From Lysobacter sp. 5GHs7-4 (lineage in GTDB: Bacteria; Pseudomonadota; Gammaproteobacteria; Xanthomonadales; Xanthomonadaceae), in assembly GCF_021284765.1 (NCBI RefSeq), contig NZ_CP089924.1, positions 1,134,001-1,198,000 on the forward strand: a stretch of DNA of 64,000 nucleotides. The letters are read 5' to 3'. The position numbers and the translations under genes are program-made. The notes below the pieces were generated by a model, which was not told the DNA's origin, ran no database searches, and saw nothing but the letters and a program-made list of their open reading frames with translations. Positions 19,601 through 30,644 of this stretch are shown here, piece after piece. Each line of letters opens with the position of its first letter. Position 1 is the first letter of the stretch.

Positions 19601-19814
19601 CGTCGAGGCCACGGTGCGACGCTTCCGCCCGATCGTACTGACCGCGCTGGCGGCGATCCTGGCGATGATCCCGCTGTCGCGCAGCGCCTTCTTCGGGCCG
19701 ATGGCGGTGGCGATCATGGGCGGCTTGCTGGTGGCGACCCTGCTGACCCTGTTGTTCCTGCCGGCGCTGTATGCGGCCTGGTTTAGGGTGAAGGCGCCGG
19801 AGGCGGAGGCGTAG
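16653..19814 (+). CDS. RND efflux transporter permease (HAE1/AcrB-like superfamily)
   Basis: 1053 residues, the usual length. There are twelve expected membrane segments, with a first helix SLIVYAMLVMAIAGTFSYLRLGRSEDP and the two large periplasmic loops. Proton-relay aspartates are in LGLLVDDAIIAVEMMAIKME (TM4). It exports drugs, detergents or similar compounds using the proton gradient. It resembles the VexF/MexF-like clades more than heavy-metal pumps, but substrates cannot be named. It is co-transcribed with the adaptor and probably repressed by the divergent TetR gene. Confidence 0.94.
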   Translation: MRFNLSEWALRHRSLIVYAMLVMAIAGTFSYLRLGRSEDPAFTFKVMVIRTLWPGATADEVSRQVTERIEKKLMETGQYEFIRSYSRAGESQVIFGARDSMHSKDIQPLWYQVRKKVGDIRATLPSDVVGPFFNDEFGDTFGNIYALTGKGFDYAVLKDYAERVQLALQDKADVGKIELFGVQDEKIWVELSNVKLATLGVSANAVGEALNQQNTLAPAGFFETGSTRVALRVGGQFKTVEQIREFPIRVGDRTFRLGDVAEVRRGFSDPPAPRMRFMGEDAIGIGVSMKEGGDILKLGKTLEDEFARLQKTLPAGMELRKVADQPAAVDESVGEFVRVLAEAVLIVLLVSFFSLGWRTGLVVALSIPLVLAMTFAAMQFFGVGLHKISLGALVLALGLLVDDAIIAVEMMAIKMEQGFDRIRAAAFAWDSTAFPMLTGTLITAAGFLPIATAASGTGEYTRSLFQVVTIALLVSWIAAVAFIPFLGDKLLPDHGHAAALKPGSLAARWHAQRARWAQRYPALSDFIAPAPHDGQDHDPYASKFYTRFRNWVTWCVRRRWLVIGITVAAFFLSVFMFRFVPQQFFPDSVRPELMVDMELAEGSSLRQTAEQAQRLEALLKQRKDLTNYVSYVGTGSPRFYLPLDQQLPAANFAQFVLMPKDVAAREAIREWVIKDVVPRFPDLQLRVTRLENGPPVGYPVQFRVSGEHIDRVRAIAYQVREKIRANPHVINVNLDWDEPNKVVRLQVDQERARALGITSAQLSQFLSSSLSGSHISTYREGNELIEMLLRGPTEERLQLNMLGSLMVPTSNGRAVPLTQIATLEYGFEEGIIWHRDRQPTITVRADIYDGTQPATVMGQISPTLDELRAQLPYGYSIDIGGSVEDSARGQNSIIAGMPLFVFAVFTLLMLQLRSFSRSFMVMLTAPLGLIGVTLFLLVFRVPFGFVAMLGTIALAGMIMRNSVILVDQIEQDRADGHEPWRAIVEATVRRFRPIVLTALAAILAMIPLSRSAFFGPMAVAIMGGLLVATLLTLLFLPALYAAWFRVKAPEAEA

Positions 19815-19836
19815 GTCCGCGCCCACTCTGGCTATC

Positions 19837-19860
19837 CCCTCTCCCGCTTGCGGGAGAGGG
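19837..19860. terminator. Strong hairpin downstream of the RND operon (REP family)
   Basis: CCCTCTCCCGC pairs perfectly with GCGGGAGAGGG around TT, 22 bases past the permease stop. The same palindrome recurs at 23829-23854. It could end or stabilise the RND transcript. It has no U-run, so an intrinsic terminator role is uncertain. Confidence 0.55.
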
Positions 19861-20334
19861 CTAGGGTGAGGGAGTACGGCGCCGCAGGCGCAAATGCCGT
19901 CGCTCTCGTTCTTGGTTCTCTGCTCTTGCTCTTCGCTTCCGGTTCGTCATCCCCGTGAAGGCGGGGATCCAGCGCTTTTGGGGTCCTTTCGCACGCAGTC
20001 TGACTCTCCGCCTTTGACTCCCTCCATTATTAAAGGAGGGCTGGGGAGGGTTTGCTCTTGCTCTTGCTTTGTCGCTTCTTGACGAAGGTCAATGGCTTCC
20101 GCCTGCTGCGCATGCGGGTCACGCTCTGTTGCTCTTGCTTTTAGCTCCCTCCTTTGGAAAAGGAGGGTTGGGGAGGATTTGCCTTTGTTCTTGCTCTGTT
20201 GCTTCTGACCGAAGGTCAAAGGCTTCCGCCTGCTGCGCATGCGGGTCACTTTCTCTTGCTGACCCAAGAGAAAGTAACCAAAGAGAAGGGTCTGAGCCAG
20301 GAGCTCCCGTGTGGCTTCGGATCTGGCGCCGGGA

Positions 20335-20368
20335 TTTTTCGATAGGACATCCTTGTCCTATCGAAAAA
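20335..20368. repeat. 15-bp hairpin, module copy 3, with compensatory change
   Basis: TTTTTCGATAGGACA pairs with TGTCCTATCGAAAAA around TCCT. Relative to copies 1 and 2, one A became G on the left arm and the facing T became C on the right arm, so the stem stays perfect. Confidence 0.85.
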
Positions 20369-20453
20369 CGGCGCGCGTCCTGCGCGCCGCCCTCCGGGTC
20401 TACGATTGTTTGCGTGAGTACGCAGCTTTTGGATTCCAATGCCGGAGCACACT

Positions 20454-20589
<136 letters not shown>

Positions 20590-20590
20590 G

Positions 20591-20630
20591 GAGCGGGCTT
20601 GCCGGCTCCCTTGGGTCTTAGGCCCAAGCT
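20591..20630 (-). terminator. Hairpins at the 3' end of the ilv-leu operon
   Basis: On the minus strand after leuB, CTTGGG/CCCAAG (loop CCTAAGA) is followed by GGGAGC/GCTCCC with a ten-base loop. Both lie within 40 bases of the leuB stop and abut the GGCAAN array. They are the best candidates for the operon terminator, although no long U-run follows. Confidence 0.5.
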
Positions 20631-21718
20631 CAATCCCGCAACTCCGCGATCTGGCACGGCAGCTCCAGCTGCGCCAGCACCGCCGCGGTCACCTCCGCCG
20701 TGCTTGCGCCGCGCCCGCCCGGCGCCAGGTCGGCGCTGAGCACGCCGCGCTCCAGTACCGCCGCCACCGCCTGCTCCACGCACTGAGCTTCGTCGCTCAA
20801 GTCCAGCGAGTGGCGCAGCAGCATCGCCGCGCTGAGGATGGTGCCGATCGGATTGGCGATGCCGCGTCCGGCGATGTCCGGGGCCGAACCGTGGATCGGT
20901 TCGTACAGGCCGACGCGGCCTTCGCCCAGTGAGGCCGAAGGCAGCAGCCCCAGCGAGCCGGCCAGCATCGAGGCCTCGTCGGTGAGGATGTCGCCGAACA
21001 TGTTCTCGGTCACGATCACGTCGAACGCGCGCGGCTTGGCGATCAGGTGCATCGCCATCGAGTCGACCAGCTGGTGTTCCAGCGTGACGTCGGGGAACTC
21101 GTCGCGCGCCACGCGGGTGGCGACCTCGCGCCACAGTCGCGAGGTTTCCAGCACGTTGGCCTTGTCCACGCTGACCACCTGCCCGCGCCGGCCGCGCGCC
21201 AGGGTGCAGGCGCGGCGCACCACGCGCTCGACCTCGGCCACGCTGTACTCGCACAGGTCGCTGGCGCTGTCGGCGCTGCGCTGTTTCTGGCCGAAGTAGA
21301 TGCCGCCGGTGAGTTCGCGCACCACCAGCAGGTCCACGCCCGCCAGCAGGTGCGGCTTGATCGGCGAGGCGCCCAGGGTGGCGGCGTGCGGCTTCACCGG
21401 GCGCAGGTTGGCGTACAGGCCCAGGCCTTTGCGCAGCGCCAGCAGCCCTTGCTCCGGTCGCACTGTGGCCTTCGGGTCCGACCACTTGGGTCCGCCGACC
21501 GCGCCCAGCAATACCGCGTCGGCGGCGCGACAGGCGGCCAGGGTGGCCTCGGGCAGCGGCTCGCCGCTGGCGTCGATCGCGGCGCCGCCGATCAGGTGTT
21601 CGCGCAGCGCGAAGCGGTGGCCGTAGCGGCTCGCGACGGTGCGCAGCACCTCCACGGCGGCGGCGGTGACTTCCGGGCCGATGCCGTCGCCCGGCAGTAC
21701 GACGATCTCAGCGTGCAT
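20630..21718 (-). CDS. leuB: 3-isopropylmalate dehydrogenase
   Basis: 362 residues. It oxidises and decarboxylates 3-isopropylmalate to 4-methyl-2-oxopentanoate with NAD+ in leucine synthesis. Family motifs are [20 protein letters not shown] at the N-terminus, [26 protein letters not shown], and the NAD-site [20 protein letters not shown]. It is the last gene of the operon, and its start overlaps the leuD end by 11 bases. Confidence 0.96.
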   Translation of the reverse strand: MHAEIVVLPGDGIGPEVTAAAVEVLRTVASRYGHRFALREHLIGGAAIDASGEPLPEATLAACRAADAVLLGAVGGPKWSDPKATVRPEQGLLALRKGLGLYANLRPVKPHAATLGASPIKPHLLAGVDLLVVRELTGGIYFGQKQRSADSASDLCEYSVAEVERVVRRACTLARGRRGQVVSVDKANVLETSRLWREVATRVARDEFPDVTLEHQLVDSMAMHLIAKPRAFDVIVTENMFGDILTDEASMLAGSLGLLPSASLGEGRVGLYEPIHGSAPDIAGRGIANPIGTILSAAMLLRHSLDLSDEAQCVEQAVAAVLERGVLSADLAPGGRGASTAEVTAAVLAQLELPCQIAELRD

Positions 21719-22289
21719 GGATCAGTTCCTCATAACGTTGGATAGCGGGTTGTTGTTTGAGCAGATAGCCCAGCTGATCCACGCCCTCGAGCAAACAGGT
21801 CTGGGCGAAGGCGTCCAGCGGGAACTGCACGCGTGCGCCGCCGGGCAGGATCACGCTGCGGCTGGCGACGTCGATGCTCAGCTCGATGCCGGGACGCTCC
21901 AGCAGCTCGTCGACGATCTCGGCGTCGAGCACGATCGGCAGCAGGCCGTTCTTGAGCGCGTTGCTGCGGAAGATGTCGGCGATCTCGGTGCTGATCACCG
22001 CGCGCACGCCCAGGTCGGTCAACGCCCAGGGCGCGTGCTCGCGCGAAGAACCGCAGCCGAAGTTGCGTCCCGCGACCAGGATCTGCGCGCCGGCGTTCTC
22101 GGGCCGGTTGAAGGCGAACTCGGGATTGGGCGAGCCGTCGGCGAGGTAGCGCCAATCGTTGAACGCGTAGCGACCCAGGCCCTGGCGTTCGGTGGTGGTC
22201 AAAAAGCGCGCGGGAATGATCTGGTCGGTGTCGATGTTGCGCTCGCGCAGGACCACGGTGCGCGACGTCAGTCGGGTGAACGCGCTCAT
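21708..22289 (-). CDS. leuD: 3-isopropylmalate dehydratase small subunit
   Basis: 193 residues. It is the swivel domain of isopropylmalate isomerase, working with LeuC. Signatures are [38 protein letters not shown] and [20 protein letters not shown]. Its ATG overlaps the leuC stop by one base and its end overlaps leuB, so the three genes look translationally coupled. Confidence 0.96.
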   Translation of the reverse strand: MSAFTRLTSRTVVLRERNIDTDQIIPARFLTTTERQGLGRYAFNDWRYLADGSPNPEFAFNRPENAGAQILVAGRNFGCGSSREHAPWALTDLGVRAVISTEIADIFRSNALKNGLLPIVLDAEIVDELLERPGIELSIDVASRSVILPGGARVQFPLDAFAQTCLLEGVDQLGYLLKQQPAIQRYEELIHAR

Positions 22290-23713
22290 CAGGCGGCCTC
22301 CGTGGCGGCGGTGTGCAGGTAGGCGCGCGGGTCGGTGACCTCGCCGGCGATCGCGCAGGCGGCCGCCGTCAGAGGCGAGGCCAGCAAGGTGCGCGCGCCC
22401 TTGCCCTGGCGGCCCTCGAAGTTACGGTTGCTGGTGGACACGGCGAGCTGGCCGGGGCCGACCAGGTCGCCGTTCATGGCGATGCACATCGAGCAGCCCG
22501 GTTCGCGCCATTCGGCGCCGGCGGCGCGCACGATGCGGTCGATGCCCTCGGCTTCGGCCTCGCGCTTGACCTGTTCGGAGCCCGGTACCACCAGCATGCG
22601 CACGCGCGGGTGCACGCGGCGGCCTTGCAGCACCTGCGCGGCCTGGCGCAGGTCGGTGAGGCGCGAGTTGGTGCAACTGCCGACGAAAACCACGTCGACC
22701 GGCGCGCCGGCCAGCGCCGCGCCGCCGTCGAGGCCCATGTACGCCAGCGCCTTGGCCGCGTCGGCGTCTTCGGCCACCGGCAGCCGCGCGTCGACCGCGG
22801 TCACTTGGCCGGGGTGGGTGCCCCAGGTCAGGGTCGGCTTGATCGCGCTGGCGTCGATATGCACCTCGCGATCGAAGCGCGCGCCCTCGTCGCCGACGAA
22901 GCCGCTCCAGCGCGCGACCGAGCGCTCGAAATCCGCGCCCTGCGGCGCGCGCGGCGTCGCGGCCAGATAGTCGTAGGTGACCTGGTCGGGCGCGATCAGG
23001 CCGGCGCGCGCGCCGGCTTCGATCGACATGTTGCAGACCGTCATGCGCTCGTCCATCGACAGCGCGCGCACGGTCGAACCGCGGTACTCGATGACCTGGC
23101 CGGTGCCGCCGTTGACGCCGATCTGCCCGATCACGTGCAGGATCAGATCTTTGGCGCCGACGCCGGGCGCGAGTTCGCCCTCGATGTTGATCGCCAGCGT
23201 GCGCGGCTTGCGTTGCAGCAGGCACTGCGTCGCCAGCACATGGCCGACCTCGCTGGTGCCGATGCCGAAGGCCAGCGCGCCGAAGGCGCCGTGGGTGGCG
23301 GTGTGGCTGTCGCCGCAGACGATGGTCATGCCGGGCTGGGTCAGGCCCAGCTCCGGTCCGATCACGTGCACGATGCCGCGGTGCGGGCTGTCGTAATCGA
23401 ACAGCTCGATGCCGTGGCGCGCGCAGTTGCGGCGCAGGGTATCGACCTGGCGCTCGGCCTCGTCGGTGTAATAGGGCAGGCGTCCGTCGGCGCCGCGCGG
23501 CAGGGTCGGCGTGGAATGGTCCAGCGTGCCCTTGGTCAGGTCCGGGCGGCGCGGCGACAGGCCGCGCGCGTCGAGTTCGGCGAAGGCCTGCGGCGTGGTG
23601 ACTTCGTGGATCAGGTGCAGATCGATGTAGAGCACCGCAGGCACGGCCTCGGTTTCGGGCGTGACCAGGTGGGCGTCCCACAGTTTGTCGAACAGGGTTC
23701 TGGGTGCGGTCAT
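22289..23713 (-). CDS. leuC: 3-isopropylmalate dehydratase large subunit
   Basis: 474 residues. It is the aconitase-like [4Fe-4S] subunit that isomerises 2- to 3-isopropylmalate. Cluster-binding cysteines are in [11 protein letters not shown] and [11 protein letters not shown]. Substrate-site blocks [26 protein letters not shown] and [19 protein letters not shown] are intact. A 144-base gap with a REP-type hairpin separates it from leuA upstream, and it is tightly joined to leuD downstream. Confidence 0.97.
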   Translation of the reverse strand: MTAPRTLFDKLWDAHLVTPETEAVPAVLYIDLHLIHEVTTPQAFAELDARGLSPRRPDLTKGTLDHSTPTLPRGADGRLPYYTDEAERQVDTLRRNCARHGIELFDYDSPHRGIVHVIGPELGLTQPGMTIVCGDSHTATHGAFGALAFGIGTSEVGHVLATQCLLQRKPRTLAINIEGELAPGVGAKDLILHVIGQIGVNGGTGQVIEYRGSTVRALSMDERMTVCNMSIEAGARAGLIAPDQVTYDYLAATPRAPQGADFERSVARWSGFVGDEGARFDREVHIDASAIKPTLTWGTHPGQVTAVDARLPVAEDADAAKALAYMGLDGGAALAGAPVDVVFVGSCTNSRLTDLRQAAQVLQGRRVHPRVRMLVVPGSEQVKREAEAEGIDRIVRAAGAEWREPGCSMCIAMNGDLVGPGQLAVSTSNRNFEGRQGKGARTLLASPLTAAACAIAGEVTDPRAYLHTAATEAA

Positions 23714-23828
23714 GGCGGGGTGTAGGGCTTCGATGTTGGTCGCTGTTTCGTTTGCGGGAGTGGTTTGGATGTGTGGGGCGCTGTGCGGAGCTGGCGTCGT
23801 GGCTCGTTGGCGCGTGCCCTCACCCCAA

Positions 23829-23854
23829 CCCCTCTCCCGCAGGCGGGAGAGGGG
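23829..23854. repeat. 12-bp perfect hairpin in the leuA-leuC junction
   Basis: CCCCTCTCCCGC pairs with GCGGGAGAGGGG around AG, only four bases past the leuA stop (minus strand). It belongs to the same palindrome family as 19837-19860 and lies inside the otherwise tight ilv-leu operon. It could stabilise the upstream ilv-leuA part of the message or cause partial termination before leuCDB. Confidence 0.7.
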
Positions 23855-23857
23855 CTG

Positions 23858-25443
<1,586 letters not shown>

Positions 25444-25447
<4 letters not shown>

Positions 25448-26622
25448 GCGGGAATGTCCTCGATCAAAGCGGAATGGGGTTGGATGGCGGGGCTACCGAC
25501 GACAGGCGGGTGGGCCGTGCGCGCTTGCGGCGACGGCCCGCGTCTAAGTCGTGCCAACCCGTACACATCGCCTGGCGCGGTCGGGTGTTCGATGCCGACG
25601 GCGTCGCGCACGGGCGCTTCGCGGCTGCGCCGGCGTGGGCGTCGCGGCGCGCGCGGGCGCACTTCCGACAGCAGTTGCGCGAGCACGCCGGCGTCCAGGT
25701 TGCCGCCGGAGACGACCGCGCATTTGCGCTTGCCGGCGATGCGTCGGCCGGCCGCCAGCGCCAGCGCGCCCGCGCCTTCGGCGATGATGTGTTCCTCCAG
25801 CGCCAGCCGGACCAGGGTTTCGCGCAGCTCGGCCTCGCGCACGATCACCACGTCGTCCAGCAGCGTGCTCAGCACGCGTTGCGTCAGGCGGCCCGGATCC
25901 TTGACCCGCACGCCGTCGGCCAGCGTCGCCGCCGGCTCGATCAGGCGGCGGTCGCCGCGCAGCGCGCGCGCCATCGAATCCACCCCTTCGACCTGGGCGC
26001 CGATCACGCGCACGCGGCGCGCGGCGGCGCTGCCGCACAGCAATTCCGACTTCAGCGCCAGCGCCACGCCGGCCGCCAGGCCGCCGCCGCCGATCGGCAC
26101 CAGCAGCACGTCGGGCGCGAACGCGGCCAGCTCCAGGGCGACCGTGCCTTGGCCGGCGATCACGTCCGGATCGTCGAAGGCCGACAGCAGACGGTAATCG
26201 TGTTGCTGCGCCAGTTCGATCGCGAAGGCCTTGGCTTCGTCGTAACTGTCGCCGTGCAGGCGCACGGTGGCGCCCCAATGGGCGACGCCGGCGATCTTGG
26301 TCTGCGGCGCGCAGCGCGGCATCACCGTGATCGCGTTGACGCCCAGGCGGTACGCGGCCCAGGCCAAACCCTGGGCATGGTTGCCGGCGGAGGCGGCGAT
26401 CACGGTGCGGTGGTCGCCGCGCTCGCGCGCGGCCAGCAAGGCGTTAAGCGCGCCGCGCACCTTGTAGGAACCGGTGCGCTGCAGATTCTCCAGCTTCAGC
26501 CAGCAGCCGAAACGCTCGGCGTGGTGCAACGGCGTCGGGTCCAGATAACGGCGCAGGCGCGCCTGCGCCGCCAACAGGTCGGCGGCGCTGACGGATACCG
26601 GGCTGGCTACGTCGCCGTCCAT
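25444..26622 (-). CDS. ilvA: Threonine dehydratase without ACT domain, unusual C-terminal tail
   Basis: 392 residues. A PLP enzyme that deaminates threonine to 2-oxobutyrate, the entry to isoleucine. The PLP lysine is in [14 protein letters not shown] and the phosphate loop is [13 protein letters not shown]. The catalytic domain ends near residue 325 ([21 protein letters not shown]). Instead of ACT-like regulatory domains there is a tail of about 65 residues rich in Arg and Pro ([19 protein letters not shown]) and not recognised. Lack of ACT domains is typical of the shorter IlvA/TdcB type. It starts four bases after ilvE and overlaps leuA. Confidence 0.88.
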
Positions 26623-26626
26623 GCGC

Positions 26627-27592
26627 TCAGACCGGCGTCAGCCACGCGCGATAGCGCGGGTCTTCGCCGCGCACCACGCGCGCGTACTGCGCCGACAGCT
26701 CGCGCGTGACCGGGTTGTCGCCGAACTCGCGGCGGTCCAATACCGCGATCGGCGTGGCCTCGGCGGCGGTGCCGCAGACGAACACCTCGTCCGCGTCCAG
26801 CAGCTCATGCAAGGTCACTTCGCGCGACTGCGCGCCGGACAAGGCGATCATGGTGTCGCGGGTGATGCCCGGCAGCGCGTCGCGGTGTTCGACCGAGGTG
26901 ACCGCGCCGTTCTTGACCATGAACACGTTGGCGCCGGTGCACTCGACCACGTAGCCCTTGTCGTCGGTGAACAGCGCCTCGTCGAAACCGCGCTGCTTGG
27001 CTTCGCGCTTGGCCAGGATGGAATTGACGTAGGCGCCGCTGAGCTTCAGGGCCGGCAGCGAGGTGGCCGGGTTGCGCTTCCACGGCGACACCGTCAGCCG
27101 CGTGCGCGCGCCACCCAGGTGCACGACCTTGGCCATGGTCGCGATCATCAGGTGCTGGCTCAGCGGGTCCACGTCCAGGCCGATGGTGCCGGTGCCCATC
27201 CAGGTCAGCGGGCGGATGTAGGCGTCGCGATGGCCGTTGGCGCGCAGCGTCGCCACCGTCGCCGCGCTCGCGCGTTCGACATCGAAATCGATGCCGAACA
27301 GCTCCGCGCCCTTGCGCATGCGCTCCATGTGCTCGGGCAGGCGGAACACCGCGGCGCCGCCGTCGGCGGTGGCGTAGCTGCGGATGCCCTCGAACACGGC
27401 GGTGCCGTAGTGCATGGCGTGGGTGGTCAGCGGCGCTTCCGGCGCGTCGTTGGCGACGAATTCGCCGTCGAACCAGATCAAGGGCTGCTGAGGCTCCGCG
27501 CGAACGAAAATGCTCGGCGCAGCGGTGGAGAGCATTGAAGAGTCCGCACAGGGATGTGCGGGCTTTTGCGAGGGATTCGCATTCAAAGACAT
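26627..27592 (-). CDS. ilvE: Branched-chain amino acid aminotransferase
   Basis: 321 residues, PLP class IV. It makes Ile, Val and Leu from their 2-oxo acids with glutamate. Signatures are PLIWFDGEFVANDAPEAPLT, HAMHYGTAVFEGIRSYATAD and the lysine region LKLSGAYVNSILAKREA, followed by VVECTGANVFMVKNG. The chosen ATG has GAGG nine bases upstream. Starting 19 codons later would remove only the unconserved N-terminus. It overlaps the ilvM stop by ten bases. Confidence 0.94.
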   Translation of the reverse strand: MSLNANPSQKPAHPCADSSMLSTAAPSIFVRAEPQQPLIWFDGEFVANDAPEAPLTTHAMHYGTAVFEGIRSYATADGGAAVFRLPEHMERMRKGAELFGIDFDVERASAATVATLRANGHRDAYIRPLTWMGTGTIGLDVDPLSQHLMIATMAKVVHLGGARTRLTVSPWKRNPATSLPALKLSGAYVNSILAKREAKQRGFDEALFTDDKGYVVECTGANVFMVKNGAVTSVEHRDALPGITRDTMIALSGAQSREVTLHELLDADEVFVCGTAAEATPIAVLDRREFGDNPVTRELSAQYARVVRGEDPRYRAWLTPV

Positions 27593-27819
27593 GGAGACAC
27601 CTCGACGGCAAGACAGTCGTAGAGCTTGGCGAGCTGGCTCTGCAGGGCGGTGTCGGCGCGTTCGCCTTCCACCGTCATGCGCAGGTGCCAGCGATCGCCG
27701 TCGGGTTGCGCTTCGCCGTCCACCGACAGGGGACGGAAACCGCGCCGTTCGGCGGCGCCCAATACGCGAGCCAGCGCGCCCTCGGCCTGGCGCAGGGTCA
27801 GTTCAAGCTGGTATCGCAT
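27583..27819 (-). CDS. ilvM: Acetolactate synthase small subunit, ACT-type (IlvM-like)
   Basis: 78 residues forming one short ACT-like domain: MRYQLELTLRQAEGALARVL, then WHLRMTVEGERADTALQSQL. The length and position directly after the large subunit match E. coli IlvM. AGGAGG is six bases from the ATG at 27819, while an alternative ATG at 27825 would abut it, which decides the start. It overlaps ilvG by 17 bases and ilvE by ten. It is needed for activity and regulation of the large subunit. Confidence 0.88.
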   Translation of the reverse strand: MRYQLELTLRQAEGALARVLGAAERRGFRPLSVDGEAQPDGDRWHLRMTVEGERADTALQSQLAKLYDCLAVEVSPCL

Positions 27820-29566
27820 GGGCATCCTCCTTGTCGGTGGCGGGGGTGGCAGAGGCGGCCGTCGCTGCCTCCGTGGAATTGATCGCGTCGGCTTCGGGAT
27901 CCAGCATTTCGGCGTTGCTGCGGTTGGGCGGCACCAGCGGCCAGACGTTGGCTTCCTGGTCGATCGCCACGTGCAGCAGCGCCGGGCCGTCGCAGGCCAG
28001 CATCGCGGCCAGCGCGTCCTCGACCGCGTCGGCGCGTTCGACATGGAACGCGGCCACGCCGAACGCGGCGGCGAGCGCGCAGAAGTCCGGGTTGTCGGAC
28101 AGGTCGATCTCGGAATAGCGGCGCTCGAAGAACAGCTCCTGCCACTGCCGCACCATGCCCAGGGCCTGGTTGTCGAGCAGCACGATCTTGACCGGCAGGC
28201 GGTAGCGCGCGACCGTCGCCAGTTCCTGCACATTCATCAGGAACGAGCCGTCGCCGCTGACGCAGATCACTTGCGCCGCCGCGTCTTGCATCTGTGCGCC
28301 GATCGCCGCCGGCAGGCCGAAGCCCATCGCGCCCAGCGCGCCGCTGGTCAGGTGCTTGCGCGGGTCGTCGAAGCGCCAGTGCTGGGCGACCCACATCTGG
28401 TGCTGGCCGACGTCGCAGCTGACCACGGCCTTGGGCGCCAGTTCCGACAGACGCTTGAGCAGCGCCGGCGCGTAGACGGTTTCGCCGGGCGCGTCGTAGC
28501 GCGGCGCGCAATCGCGTTTGCGCTGCAGGCAGGTGTCGCGCCAGCTGCGGCGCGCGCCGCCGTTGCGGCCTTTGGTCTGCGCGCTGCAGGCCGGCGTCAG
28601 CGCCTCCAGCGAGCGGCGCAGGTCGCCGTTGACCGCGGCGTCGGCGTGACGCAGCTTGCCGATTTCGGCCGGATCCAGGTCCAGATGGACCACGCGTGCA
28701 TTGGGCGCGAACTCGGCCAGCTTGCCGGTGGCGCGGTCGTCGAAACGCGCGCCGACCACGATCAGCAGGTCGCATTCCTGCACCGACAGGTTGGCGGCGC
28801 GGTTGCCGTGCATGCCCAGCATGCCCAGGTTCAACAGATGATCGGCCGGCAGCGCACCCAGGCCCTTCAGCGTCAGCACGGCCGGGATCTGGCTGCCTTC
28901 GACGAAGTTGCGGAACGCGCTGACCGCGTCGCCCAGCGCGATGCCGCCGCCGCCGTACACCAGCGGTTTTTGCGCATGCGCGATCAGCGCCGCGGCCTCG
29001 TGGTACGAGGCATCCGGTGCGGCCGGCAGCGGATCGGTCGGCAGCGGCACGTGCGCGGGCAGATGCGAGGCATCGGCGTTCTGCACGTCCTTGGGCAGGT
29101 CGATCAGCACCGGTCCCGGACGGCCGGAACGCGCCAGCCGGAAGGCCTCGCCGATCATGCGCGGCAGCTCGTCGACGCTGCGCACCAGGAAGCTGTGCTT
29201 GACGATCGGCAGGGTCATGCCGAACACGTCCAGTTCCTGGAACGCATCGGTGCCCATCAGCGTGGTCGCGACCTGGCCGGTGATCGCCACCATCGGCACC
29301 GAGTCCAGCATCGCGTCGGCGATGCCGGTGACCAGGTTGGAGGCGCCGGGACCGGAGGTCGCCACGCATACGCCGACTCGCCCGCTGGCACGGGCGTAGC
29401 CGTTGGCAGCGAAAGCGGCGCCCTGCTCGTGACGGACCAGCACATGCTTGAGGTCCGACCCGTGCAAAGCGTCGTAGAAAGGCATGATGGTGCCGCCCGG
29501 ATAACCGAACAGCGTGTCCACGCCTTCTGCGGCCAGCGCTTGCGCCAGCCAGCGGGCACCGTTCAT
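27803..29566 (-). CDS. ilvG: Acetolactate synthase large subunit
   Basis: 587 residues. A ThDP and FAD enzyme that condenses pyruvate with pyruvate or 2-oxobutyrate, the first step common to Val/Leu and Ile. Key parts are GYPGGTIMPFYDALHGS, the catalytic Glu in RHEQGAAFAANGYARASG, and the ThDP motif GDGSFLMNVQELATVARYRL. Pairing with an ilvM-type subunit favours the isozyme II (ilvG) name over ilvB or ilvI. It is adjacent to ilvC with no spacer and overlaps ilvM. Confidence 0.95.
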   Translation of the reverse strand: MNGARWLAQALAAEGVDTLFGYPGGTIMPFYDALHGSDLKHVLVRHEQGAAFAANGYARASGRVGVCVATSGPGASNLVTGIADAMLDSVPMVAITGQVATTLMGTDAFQELDVFGMTLPIVKHSFLVRSVDELPRMIGEAFRLARSGRPGPVLIDLPKDVQNADASHLPAHVPLPTDPLPAAPDASYHEAAALIAHAQKPLVYGGGGIALGDAVSAFRNFVEGSQIPAVLTLKGLGALPADHLLNLGMLGMHGNRAANLSVQECDLLIVVGARFDDRATGKLAEFAPNARVVHLDLDPAEIGKLRHADAAVNGDLRRSLEALTPACSAQTKGRNGGARRSWRDTCLQRKRDCAPRYDAPGETVYAPALLKRLSELAPKAVVSCDVGQHQMWVAQHWRFDDPRKHLTSGALGAMGFGLPAAIGAQMQDAAAQVICVSGDGSFLMNVQELATVARYRLPVKIVLLDNQALGMVRQWQELFFERRYSEIDLSDNPDFCALAAAFGVAAFHVERADAVEDALAAMLACDGPALLHVAIDQEANVWPLVPPNRSNAEMLDPEADAINSTEAATAASATPATDKEDAHAIPA

Positions 29567-30598
29567 TTAGGCGGCCTCTTCCTGTCGTTCGCCACGGGTG
29601 GCGGCGGGAGCGGGTGCGGCCGGCTGCGCCTTGGGCGCGGTGTCCAGCCACTTCATGTTGGCGCGCAGCTTCTTGCCGACGGCCTCGATCGGGTGATCCA
29701 AGTCGGCCTGCTTGAGCGCTTTGTAGTTGGCGTTGCCCGAGGCGTACTCGGCGATCCATTGGCGCGCGAAGGTGCCGTCCTGGATCTCCTTGAGCACGCG
29801 GCGCATCTGCGCGCGCGTGTCCTCGTCGACCACGTAGGGGCCGCGCGTGAGCGCGCCGTACTGCGCGGTCTCGCTGATGAACTCGTGCATGCGGGTCACG
29901 CCGCCTTCGTAGAACAGGTCGACGATCAGCTTCAGTTCGTGCAGGCACTCGTAGTAGGCGACTTCGGGCTGATAGCCGGCCTCGACCAGGGTTTCCCAAC
30001 CGGCCTGGACCAACTTGGTCGCGCCGCCGCACAGCACCGCCTGCTCGCCGAACAGGTCGGTCTCGGTCTCTTCCTTGAAGGTGGTCTTGATCGCGTTCTG
30101 GCGCGCGCCGCCGATGCCGGCGCAGTAGGTCAGGGCGAACTCCTCGGCGCGGCCGCTTTGGTCCTGATGCACCGCGTAGACGCTGGGCACGCCGCGGCCG
30201 ATCTCGTACTCGCGCCGCACCAGCGCGCCCGGGCCCTTGGGCGCGACCAGTACGACGTCGAGGTCGGCGCGCGGCGCGATCTGCGCGTAGTGCACGTTGA
30301 AGCCGTGCGCGAACAGCAGGCAGGCGCCCTGGGCGATGTTGGGTTCGATCACGTCGCGGTAGAGCTGGGCCTGGACCATGTCCGGCGTGAGCACGGCGAC
30401 CAGTTCGGCGCCGGCAACGGCATCGGCAGGCGATTGGACGGTGAAGCCGTCGGCCTTGGCCTTGATCTCGGTCGGGCCGCCCGGGCGCAGGCCGACGGTG
30501 ACGTCGAAGCCGGAGTCGCGCAGGTTCAGCGCGTGGGCGCGGCCCTGGCTGCCGTAGCCGACGATGGCGATCTTGGGGCGGAAGGTCGTAGCGGTCAT
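29567..30598 (-). CDS. ilvC: Ketol-acid reductoisomerase, class I
   Basis: 343 residues, the short class I form. It reduces and isomerises acetolactate or acetohydroxybutyrate with NADPH and Mg2+. The nucleotide fold is [22 protein letters not shown]. Metal and substrate residues lie in [13 protein letters not shown] and [17 protein letters not shown], and [13 protein letters not shown] is also present. The C-terminus carries an extra Ala/Pro tail. The stop directly abuts the ilvG start codon. Confidence 0.96.
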   Translation of the reverse strand: MTATTFRPKIAIVGYGSQGRAHALNLRDSGFDVTVGLRPGGPTEIKAKADGFTVQSPADAVAGAELVAVLTPDMVQAQLYRDVIEPNIAQGACLLFAHGFNVHYAQIAPRADLDVVLVAPKGPGALVRREYEIGRGVPSVYAVHQDQSGRAEEFALTYCAGIGGARQNAIKTTFKEETETDLFGEQAVLCGGATKLVQAGWETLVEAGYQPEVAYYECLHELKLIVDLFYEGGVTRMHEFISETAQYGALTRGPYVVDEDTRAQMRRVLKEIQDGTFARQWIAEYASGNANYKALKQADLDHPIEAVGKKLRANMKWLDTAPKAQPAAPAPAATRGERQEEAA

Positions 30599-30644
30599 GT
30601 CTGTGGTCTCTGAGCGAGGAGTGAGAGGGAAGGAGTGAGCGGGA

